Of a DNA stretch of 64,000 bases, positions 33,491-42,550 are shown one piece after another; position 1 is the stretch's first letter; each line of letters starts with the position of its first letter. The stretch covers positions 46,061,276 through 46,125,275 of the forward strand of contig NC_012876.2 in NCBI RefSeq assembly GCF_000003195.3. The letters run 5' to 3'. Both the position numbers and the translations under genes were made by a program. The notes under the pieces were generated by a model. That model searched no databases. It saw only the letters and a list, made by a program, of their open reading frames with translations, and was not told the DNA's origin. This stretch comes from Sorghum bicolor (Eukaryota; Streptophyta; Magnoliopsida; Poales; Poaceae).

Positions 33491-34800
33491 GCATAGATGA
33501 CACCGCTTATGTGTCCCTAACTACATCTAAGAAGATAGTGTACATGAGCCACAGACGCTTCTTATCAAAAGGACACATGTACCGACTGAAAAAGATGGAT
33601 AAGTACGTTGACAATAATAGTGAACTACAGACTACTGCTCCATCAGGTAACAATAAAGGCCAAAGAGTTTTCAGCATAGTCAACAAACTCAAATTTATTT
33701 TTGGGAAGAAGACAAAAGATGGAAAACCAAGAAAGAATGTCAAACCAACTCCAGGGGCTACATTCAAGAAGAAGTCAATTTTCTTCGAGTATTTGGAATA
33801 CTGGCCAGAGTTAGACGTACGCCACGCGATCGATGGTATGCACGTTCAGAAGAACGTGTTTGAAAATGTAATTGGCACCTTGTTGGACATGAAGGGCAAG
33901 ACACAGGAAGGATTAAATTCATATTTGGACATGGTACAATTATGCATAAAAAAAGAACTTCACCCTGTTAGGCTAGAAAATGGGAAGTACCACCTCCCGA
34001 CAGCAAGCTACAACCTTAACAATGAAGAGAAACATGCGATGTGTGTGTGGTTGAAGAAATTGAAAGTCCCATCTGGATTCTGCTCTAGCATATGGAGTAT
34101 TGTGTCAATGAAAGACCTTACACTCACCAACTACAACTCACATGATTGTCATGTCATACTGACTACTTTTCTCCCTATTACCATTAGGGCTATAAACCCG
34201 GTGTGGATAAAGGTTGCAGTTACACGGTTGTGCTACTTCTTCAACAGGATCTCATAGAAGGTGATTGAACGTGATGAGTTGGCATCTCTTAATGAATTCA
34301 GAGTGGAGACAGTGTCACAGTTTGATATGTGTTTCCCCCTAGCATTCTTCGATGTCATGGTTCACCTTGTGGTGCACTTGGTTTCACAAATAGAGGCATT
34401 GGGTCTCATGTATTTGCATGAGATGTGGACATATGAACATTTCATGTCAATACTAAATAGCTATGTATCAACTCGTGCTCGTCTAGAGGCGTCTATGGTA
34501 GAGGGGTACTTAACCGAAGAGGCCATTGAGTCCGGAGGTCCATTCTACAATAGGGTCCTAAAAGACCAGGTTGCAATAGGTTTACCTCCGTCACGACACG
34601 AGGGTAGGCTGAATAGAAGAGGTAGGATGGGAAAGAAATCATACGTCCCAAAAGATTACAATTCAGTTCTCGAAGCACATCACAACATCCTACATCAGCT
34701 CTCGATAATGGAGCCTTTGATCAATCTACACATTGAAGAGCTTCAAAAACATAATCATGGGCACACAGATGAATGGATAATGAAGGAACATAAGAATTAG
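33491..34800 (+). pseudogene. TNP2-type CACTA transposase, part 3, and DUF4218-like region
   Basis: The frame continues with ...DDTAYVSL, RRFLSKGHMYR, LEYWPELDVRHAIDGMHV, KNVFENVIGTLLDMKGK and VCYFFN-like phrases. A TAG at 34255-34257 falls between ISx and KVI, where a glutamine is usual, and the frame then goes on with a DUF4218-like segment (FPLAFFDVMVHLVVHLVSQI, MWTYEHFM) to TAG at 34798-34800. Both stops look like CAG to TAG changes. DUF4218 accompanies TNP2 in most plant CACTA transposases. The product is certainly broken. Confidence 0.87.
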
Positions 34801-35467
34801 TTCACCTCATGGCTAAGGGAGTAAGACATTCTAGATGGGGAAACAATTGAGGATCGCACCATCAAGGTCTTGGCATCTGGGCCATCACGCTAGGTCACGA
34901 CTTGGCAAACCTATGACATTAGTGGCTTCACGTTCTGTACCAAGTCCAAGGTCCAAAAGAGCATGGCACAAAACAGTGGTGTTCGATGCGACACCTTAGA
35001 CTCTGAAACTTGTGAGGAAACAACTTACTTTGGCTTTGTTGAGGACATATGGGAACTAGGCTATGGTACATTTCAGATCCCTGTATTTTGGTGTCAGTGG
35101 GTTGAAGACAAACATGTCACAGTGGACAACTATGGGGTTAGAGTTCTAGATCTCAGCAAGGTAGGCTACAAAGATGATCCATGGATAATTGCTAACCGTG
35201 CTGCACAGTCTTCTATGCTGAGCAGGTCCTCTCTCCTAATGATAAGAAGAAAATTATGGACCATCCAAAGCACGTAGTTTTCCCTGGAAAGCAACAAGCC
35301 ATCGGAGTTGATGGTGTATCTGACTTGGATAAATTTAACCAGTTCAGTGACATGTCTCTCTTTGTAGACGACCATCCAGTAAAGAAAAGGAATGTTGAGC
35401 GAAGCATTCCACAGAGCTCGTTGCCCTAGGTGCGTCATGATGGACAAGGAAGAACAATAGCTGCCTA
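34801..35467 (+). pseudogene. CACTA transposase C-terminal region (DUF4216-like)
   Basis: In the same frame, TAA (34822-34824) and TAG (34891-34893) interrupt a segment with YFGFVEDIWELGYG, VFWCQWVEDKHVTVDNYGV and YKDDPWIIANRAAQ, typical of DUF4216. A one-base loss near 35208 shifts the frame; the rest (VFYAEQVL..., FPGKQQAIGVDGVSD) follows in the next phase. A further TAG near 35427 replaces a probable Trp codon. The final stop is near 35467. Confidence 0.8.
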
Positions 35468-36431
35468 GATTTTATTTGTCATTTGCCATGTAATATATTT
35501 ATGATAAAATGTATAACTTATGCTATGTGCCCTTCTCTATTTCTACATGTAAGACCCTATGCTTATTTCTACATCTAAGACTTACCATGTCATAACACTT
35601 TGATATCGTATTGGTCTCAAACTTTTACGAAGGCTTACTAGCGCCATTGATGTTCAATCCACCAAGTTTGGGATTTTTCTAATGTGGTTTGTTACTTTAT
35701 CTGGTTTAATTGAATTTTCGCGCGACGTCACCCACTAATTAGCGCTTGAACTAAGTCTACCCCTGAAATGACTCCAAATTGTGCCAAACTTCTCCACAGG
35801 GTCTTATATACCATAGGAAATAAAACTTTCTTGTGGTTGCTAGAAAAACCTAGTGGGATCTAGGTGTAGTCCATCATTTTTCATCTTATTTAGCACAAAG
35901 AAAAATGTAATAATAACTTGTATGACCAGAAAATCCTAAGATCTTGTGTGGGGTCATCATTTGAGTGTAGAAGATTGCCAAAAAAATTTCAAGATATTTG
36001 GAGATAGGCATAAGATACGTGCTTCACAAACGTAGAAGAGCCATTCCACTGAACTATGCTCAAACATATGGGTTCCTCACATTTATATTGTCAACAATAA
36101 ATTGCACAAAGGAATATATTTTTATAGCATTTACACACTACAATAAAGCTAACAAAATTGGATTTACATTTTTCTGGTATTCCTAGAAATATTTATGTAT
36201 TAAACAAGATATGAGGCACATATTCAATTTAAATCATTTTAAATAAAGTTGCATACAAAAGTACCTCAAACATGAAATTTCATATTTTTAACATATGTAT
36301 CTGGTCAAGAGGAACACAACAAAAAAAATTTCACTAATTTAGGACAAATATTTTTAAAGATATGATTTTTTGAATCATTTAAATAATTTCTAAATATATA
36401 TATAAGGAATAAACTGAAAATACATTTATAC
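35468..36431 (+). other. Non-coding tail of the TNP2 CACTA block
   Basis: AT-rich sequence with no frame of note. It probably represents the 3' untranslated and subterminal part of the element, without a recognisable terminal CACTA motif. Confidence 0.45.
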
Positions 36432-36597
36432 AGGCGGCCCTCGGAGTGAACCGCCAGTACTAATATATTAGTACTAACGACTGTCTTAGCCAACCGCCAG
36501 AACTAATGCATTAGTACTGGCGGTTGTCTTAATCAACCGCCAGTAGAAATGGTTTCTACAGGCGGTTGACTATGACAACCGCCTGTACTAATGCCAA
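36432..36597. repeat. CACTA subterminal inverted motifs, left side
   Basis: Repeated AACCGCCAGTACTAAT / ATTAGTACTGGCGGTT units form near-perfect dyads (for example 36480-36545). Such subterminal repeats bind the element's TnpA-like protein in En/Spm; here they also resemble the right end at 41456-41654. Confidence 0.75.
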
Positions 36598-36599
36598 TG

Positions 36600-36606
36600 T
36601 ATATAA
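36600..36606 (+). promoter_or_regulatory. TATA box of CACTA block
   Basis: TATATAA lies just inside the subterminal repeats, the usual promoter position in CACTA elements, and upstream of the frame beginning at 37532. Confidence 0.45.
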
Positions 36607-36689
36607 CCGGTCTCCTCCGCCCGAAATTTTTCTAAGTCTAGCGCCCTGTTCATTCAAACTTAGCCGACAGGCTACCGAAATTTTCCACC

Positions 36690-37480
36690 GCTTTACATGT
36701 AATTTTATTTATAATTATTATTTTATATATGATTATATTGTAATTTACATGTAATTTTATTTATAATTATTATTTATATGCGCCTGAAATTATTTGTGTC
36801 TATCCTTTTATAAATACTTGTTATTATTACTCTTTATATATGTAATAGAATTCATAATTATTATTTCATATGTAATTATGTTGAGGAAATATATCTATGT
36901 ATTATTTGTGTCTATCTTTTTATAAATACTTGTTATTATTTCTCTTTATATATGTAATATAATTCATAATTATTATTTCATATGTGATTATGTTGAGAAA
37001 ATATATGTATGTATTATTTGTGTCTATCCTTTTATAAATACTTGTTATTATTACTCTTTATATATGCAATAGCATTCATAATTATTCCTTTTATAAAATA
37101 CTTGTTATTATTACTCTTTATATATGTAATAGAATTCATAATTATTATTTCATATGTGATTATATTGAGGAAATATATGTATGTATTATTTGTCTATCCT
37201 TTTATAAATACTTGTTATTATTACTCTTTATATATGTAATAGCATTCATCATTATTCCTTTTATAAATACTTGTTATTATTTCTCTTTATATATGTAATA
37301 GAATTCATAATTATTATTTCATATGTGATTATGTTGAGAAAATATATGTATGTATTATTTGTGTCTACCCTTTTATAAATACTTGTTATTATTACTCTTT
37401 ATATATGTAACAACATTCATAATTATTCCTTTTATAAATACTTGTTATTATTTCTCTTTGTATATGTATTAGTGTATATA
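36690..37480 (+). repeat. AT-rich satellite-like array, about 112-bp period with shorter units
   Basis: TATCCTTTTATAAATACTTG and CTTTATATATGTAATAGAAT recur about every 112 bases (from about 36796, 36908, 37019), with truncated units of about 60 bases interspersed. It lies between the putative promoter and the first coding segment, so it may be in a leader or intron. Confidence 0.85.
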
Positions 37481-37531
37481 CCCTAGGATACATAAATTTA
37501 ATTTTATTCATAAATTACATAAATTTCTGCG

Positions 37532-39578
37532 ATGAGTTCACCGCACAAGGATGAAACACTGCAGTCCGAACCCACGGAGCGAGTAGAAAGATCATCCCAC
37601 CCTATGGAACAAGATCGTGAGGTCACGAAACAAGTAGAAACGGGCGAAGCATCAGGATCGTCCTACGAACAAGAAGCTAGCGACGATATGGAGCCTCTAG
37701 AAGTGAGGAAGACTCGTCATGAATTGGCACGTGACCCCGATTACAATCCAGAAGCCGATGAGGTAAATTAGAGACATTGACGATTCCATGTAAGTAAATG
37801 ATTTCTATTCATAGTTTCTACATATAAACACGCCCATGATTCACATGTCTATACTCAGGAGGCAATGTCTTAGTTTAGAGAGATGATGTCTCACGAGGAA
37901 GTGGCACACGAAGACGCACCGGAACCGACGAACGCAACGATGAGCCCTGAGAGGCCATGTCAGTCCAGGAAAAGGAAGCGACTAGGTTTGAAACGAGGCG
38001 AGAGAGGGTTGAACCAATTTCCAAATAACACATATGCCATCACAGATGTGAGCCCTACCGGACAGCCACTAGCTCCAGAGAAGGCCCTACCCAAATACAG
38101 GAACGCAATTGGTTTCTGTGTGAGGGACTTTCTTGATATCTCAACTAAGAACTGGTTCGGTGTGTCGAATAATCACAAGATCAAAATTTGGGATAAGATT
38201 AAGACAAGGTTCCAGTTTCCTAGGAATGTACCAGAAGATTTAGTGAAGGCATATACAATGAAGCAGTCTGCGGTTAGTTTCCGAAATTGGAGGTCAGAGA
38301 TGAATGTCAAGTATGCAAAGACAGGCCAAATACAAGATTACTAAAGGGTAGTGGGCTGTTTTTCTAGAGCAGAAGAATGACCCTAACTTCTTAGCTCGGA
38401 GCGAAGCCAACTCCCAGCTCGCAAAGAGGAACAAGTACCACCACCATCTAGGCACAGGTGGTTACCAACACCAAGTTCCTAAATGGAGGCAAGAAGAGGC
38501 TACGAAGAAGGCAGTAGGGTTGCCAGTGTTGTCCGAGCAAGTCGGTGAAAGGTCCGTGAATTGGATCCGTGCTCGGAAACCAAAGGAAACCAAGACGGGT
38601 GTGTCCTTTGAAGACCCAATGCTTGATGAGGCAATGAAGAGCATCTTTGCAGTGGTAGGCATGCAGCAGGAAGGCAAGTTCACGCCACGAAGGGAGAGGG
38701 ACATCCTGAGTGTTGGCCTCGGTAACCCCGAGCATCCTGGCCGTGTTCGAGGCATCTCATCCAAAGAAGGATGGAAGGATGGATTCGGCCCTCAATGGAA
38801 AAATTAGTATAAGAAACATGATCGGTACAAGGAACAAATGGCAAATTATTTTCAGGAAGAGGCTAAGAAAGACTTCCAAGAGATGATGGGGAAGTTGCTA
38901 GAAAACCCTCCTCCTGAGTTGATGCAGAAACTAGCGAGTGCCGTATCAAATCAACAGATGAGCACTCAAGCTCCCCAAATGCAGCTAGTCCTAGTGGTGT
39001 CGCAACCGTTGGTGGCACCGAGTGAAACAATCATTCCAAGAAGTGTCGCATCAATGGCAAATAAGTATCATTGTCCAGTTGACGACATTGTTACTTCTAC
39101 ACCTTGCTCCCTTGTCATAAGATATGGGATTAACAATCATCGTACAAGAGAAGTAGCCACGGGCAAAGCGATCCCAAGAGGACCTAAATACCATGGTGCT
39201 GACATTCCTAAAGACTACTTTAGAGTAGAGGTATCAACCGTGGTCCAAGGATACGAGGATGAGATTCTAGACATCCCTGGTCCCGAGGACATTGTGAAAC
39301 TAGGACAGGCGATAAAAAATTTCATCCTTTAGCCTCGGAGGGACGTGCAACTAAGGGAGCCACCACCACCCTCTCAAGAGATGCCACTCACCCAGGAGTC
39401 GTCACCTCATGTCGATCGTCTTCCTAACCCACCGCCTTCACCTCCCCAGTCTCTTCCTGACCCACCAGAATCACCTCTCCATGTTTTCTCTGTCCATCAA
39501 CCATCTTCTCTCCATGATCTTTCTACCCCACAGTCAACACAATCTCCACCACCATTCAATTCCACCCCTTCCCCATAA
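37532..39578 (+). pseudogene. Transposase_24-like (Ptta/En/Spm) coding remnant
   Basis: Segments: an acidic N-terminus starting MSSPHKDETLQSEPTERVER (37532-37759), a likely intron with GTAAATTAG donor and CTCAG acceptor (37760-37857), then RLGLKRGERGLNQFPNN, IKTRFQFP and YHHHLGTGGYQHQVPKW, the last being the signature of Transposase_24 (PF03004). A proline-rich tail with PPPPSQ and PPSPP ends at 39578. In-frame TAG codons near 37870 and 38805, and a frame change near 38340, break it. The protein class binds element ends and aids transposition. Confidence 0.75.
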
Positions 39579-39586
39579 CTCAAAGA

Positions 39587-41226
39587 TCAAGAAACAAGAA
39601 GTGAGCCACCAAAGGTGCAAATTAAGAAGAAAGTATTTCCGATACCCAAGTTGATTTCACCATACGAGCCAAAGAAAAAATTAGCTAGGCAAGTGAGATT
39701 TTTGTCAGGCATTGCTTCTAAATGCACAGTACAAGAGCATGAGATTTCTGAGCTAGCAAAGTCAGAGGTGCCGGCGCCTAAGGTCATAACTCTTTCAAAT
39801 TCAAGGTGCCAACTATAGAAGACTACAAGCATATCCCCAAAAAGTACATGTGGGGAAAGCCTCTACTCAGTCGGACCAAACTTATGAAGAAACCAAGTGG
39901 TATAAAAGGTTTCATGACCGGTACATGAGAGCCTCTTCTGCTGGCATCGACACCATAAGCATGCGCATACCACAAATAGCATTTCTCAGCTAGAGTACTG
40001 ACAAATGCATGCTTACATTTGATGACATGTGGGCACTGATGAACCACGAGATGCTAGATGTACAGATCATAACGGCATTTGCATTGTAAGTGTTACATAG
40101 TTACACACATTGTAGTTTCATCAATTTTCAAAATCTGACATGCTTCTGTCTTGTAGAATGTTATATGATCAACAAGATTTGTATCTTGGTTCAGACTTTA
40201 ATTATTGTGTCGAAGAAAGGAATGCCTATCTCTCCCCAATAGATATAGCCGAAAATCGGCACACATTCCGGATCAGGAATGACAGCACAGAGGTACATGG
40301 TTTGGAAGGTGCAGAACGGGATGAGAAACTTCGAAAGTTGAAACTTGATTTTGAAGCCAAATACGCCTTCTACATTGGACATTCACTAATAAAGTTTTAA
40401 GACAGGAAAACGGTGGTGGCCCCGTACCACTTTGGGTAAGTGTGAGTTTACAAATATCTATCTAAACTATTCCAATGCATAAATGCATCATGGATTTAAT
40501 TCGAGCAGGAACCACTGGATATGCTTCATCGTTTATCGTAAGGAGGGAAGGGTGTTGGTACTAGACTCCGCAGATTACCCGAAAGAAAGCTATGCTCCAT
40601 TCATCAAACTGCTAGAGCTGTAAGTCAAGCTATGCATGCATACTTAAACATAGTGAGAGTTTGACACTAACATGGTGATTCTATTTGAGATCATCGGGCA
40701 TACAGGTTCTATAAGATAAATCATGGAAAGTGCGAGTCCATGAGACCAGGGCAACCATTGGAGGTTATACATAACTGGCCGCTACGTATAAAAATTTACT
40801 ATTATGAATACAAATCATACACATATGACCACAGTTGCAACTATAATTAAATAACCACTCTCCTGTTATACAGCGCATGAAGCAACCACCCTTATCTGTC
40901 CTCTGTGGCTAGTACGTGTGCGAGAACATGAGAGAGAACGGACGATATGCAAGGAACCCTGACAAGGTAATATAAGTAATAGTCTATTAAAGTTGGAAGT
41001 CATAAAATATATAATGTTTATAAACTTTCTTTGCAAGCAAGGGACGGCGGAGCGCATGGACGAACGTGCTTTAGACAACATAGTTGAGGACATCTGCTCG
41101 TTCATCATAAAGCATGTCATTCCACTTGAAGGCAAATATCATGATGATGAAAGCCAATTATCCAGGCCACAGTTCCGAGTGCTAACAGAGATTAGTAAGC
41201 TCAAACTTACTAAAGAGGGTTATTAG
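39587..41226 (+). pseudogene. Ulp1-type cysteine protease (C48) remnant in CACTA element
   Basis: Intron-separated pieces encode FLSGIASKCTV, MWALMNHEMLDVQIITAF, then NHWICFIVYRKEGRVLVLDS (40510-40570), holding the His and Asp positions of the C48 fold, and LSVLCG-stop-YVCENMREN (about 40885-40935), holding the catalytic Cys region. A C-terminal helix segment ends with KLTKEGY at 41226. Likely splice sites include GTAAGTGTG near 40437, GTAAGTC near 40621 and GTAATA near 40966. A TAG replaces the residue after CG in the usual CGYYVCE motif, so this copy is dead. Ulp1 proteases remove SUMO-like modifiers; plant transposons often carry them. Confidence 0.78.
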
Positions 41227-41455
41227 AGGACAGAAACAAACTTTGATGTATATATATATGATGTGTGATGATGGATATACTCTTGTAATTAATTTTATGT
41301 ATTTGAGCACCAAACTTTGATGTATACAAATGTATGTATGAGATGAAGTATTTAAATTGCATGTTGCTATGATTGAAGACCAACCAATACCATTATATTT
41401 AAATAATAACAATAAAATAATAAATAATTAAATAAATAAATAATATTTTAATAGG

Positions 41456-41654
41456 TTTCCACAGGCGGCTCTCTTAGGGAACCGCCAGGCGGTTCTCTAA
41501 GAGAGCCGCCTATGTAAATGGTTTCTACTGACGGCTCTCAAGCAGCCGCCTGTGGAAATGAACGATTTCTACTGACCCCCAGCGCAGGCGGTGCTGGAAA
41601 ACGTCTGTAGAAATATGTTACCAACCGCCTGTATAGTGTGCCCATGTACTAGTG
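41456..41654. repeat. CACTA right terminal region
   Basis: Clustered CACAGGCGGCT, CCGCCAGGCGGTT and GAGAGCCGCC dyads end in CATGTACTAGTG at 41643-41654. The next three bases, TAG, could be the 3-bp target duplication, but the left end is lost so it cannot be checked. Confidence 0.75.
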
Positions 41655-42176
41655 TAGATGCATGATGCTGAAGAATTGAACACTAGATCACTTCGCCCTT
41701 GTATATGAAAAGGGTTGTAACCCTTTATGTTAAGGGCAAAATAGTCATTTAATGTAAAATACGAAGATTGTGTCCTATAATTACCCCCACCAATGTGTGC
41801 AGAGAATGAATACAACTTTAACTTATGTTCAACTTTCCATGTTGATGAGATTGTTTCGTTTACTTAAAACTTTCATGCAACACCAATGTTATTATTATTT
41901 TTTTGCTTCACTTGCTCTGACCCTCCATGTGTTGTAGCACCCGCCAAAGCCATTTGAAGTCGTACAAAGAAGGCCTAAAGGCTAAAGCTGTGATGTGTGC
42001 GTCGCAAAAAAAAACGGTGATGTGTGAATGGTAAATTCGAGGAATCCGGGGCTCTACATGAACACGCTATGTGTTCCGTTGTTATTGCCTGGCAAGACGT
42101 GATCACCGGAACACAAAAACAGAACAACAAAGCTAGTCATTCTCAGCCAGCCTCTAATAAATCCAATCCGTATCCA
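41655..42176 (-). other. 3' flank of the reticulon gene
   Basis: This should include the 3' untranslated region and poly(A) site of the gene ending at 42177. No unique poly(A) signal stands out. The part 41690-41850 has LTR-like phrases (CCTATAATTACCCCCACCAA), hinting at a small retroelement remnant. Confidence 0.4.
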
Positions 42177-42550
42177 TCACCTAGGCTGGATGCCACCCCT
42201 GACCCTCAGCCTCTCCCTGGCGAACTCGCTGGAGACTGGCCCTCGCCTGTGTCGCGGCACCACCGGCGCCCCAAACTCCTGCACCTGGGCCCTATGTTTC
42301 GCCCGCGGCTCCTCGCCAATTGCTTCGTTGTCTGCTGATTCCTGTGCGTCCTCCACCGTGCTGCTGCTCCAGCCGAACTCCACCATGCGCTGCTGATAGC
42401 ACTTGATGGCCACCACCAGCATGAACACCGCCCAGACGCGTGCCACCGTGGATGAGACGTTCCAGACCAGGGTGAAGACGGCTGCCACCACAGCTTTCTT
42501 GTGGGAGCACGACTCCCAGGCGTCCCTCAACCTTTCCAGCCAAAACTTGC
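42177..42550 (-). CDS. RTNLB21-like: Reticulon-like gene, last exon
   Basis: It starts after CATGTCATGCAG with GCAAGTTTTGGCTGGAAAGG, joining in phase to give GKFWLERLRDAW. A further hydrophobic segment VWAVFMLVVAIKCYQQRM precedes a charged C-terminal tail ending GGIQPR at the stop, 42177-42179. It lies about 9 kb from exon 11 but is needed to complete the family's C-terminus. Confidence 0.85.

Larger units (their letters stand above)
2463..36431 (+). mobile_element. Decayed CACTA (En/Spm) transposon, split by nested retrotransposons
   Basis: Coding remnants of a TNP2-type transposase followed by DUF4218-like and DUF4216-like regions occur in the right order at 2463-2674, 31625-31859 and 33491-35467. 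Two insertions with perfect 5-bp duplications (agtac; ggtat) interrupt the reading frame, and the frame is continuous across both once the insertions are ignored. The 5' terminal repeat is missing; the element is truncated against an LTR-like fragment. Its right limit is not certain: 36432 is taken because promoter-like and terminal-repeat-like sequence of another CACTA block begins there, but the two blocks could be one rearranged element. Confidence 0.7.
36432..41654 (+). mobile_element. CACTA-type block with Transposase_24-like and Ulp1-like remnants
   Basis: Both ends are rich in ACAGGCGG / CCGCCTGT inverted motifs (36432-36600 and 41456-41654). The right end reads ...TACTAGTG, the inverse of CACTAGTA, so it is a true CACTA terminus at 41654. 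The left end keeps TATACAGGCGG but has lost its CACTA tip. Between them lie promoter-like sequence, a satellite array and coding remnants. It may be a separate element or the second half of the TNP2 block, since grass CACTA elements often carry TNP2 and a Transposase_24/Ulp1 gene together. Confidence 0.7.

Noticed and set aside
36690..37480. CRISPR-like repeat array
   Set aside because: Units are about 112 bases, AT-rich and contiguous, without spacers; this is plant nuclear DNA.
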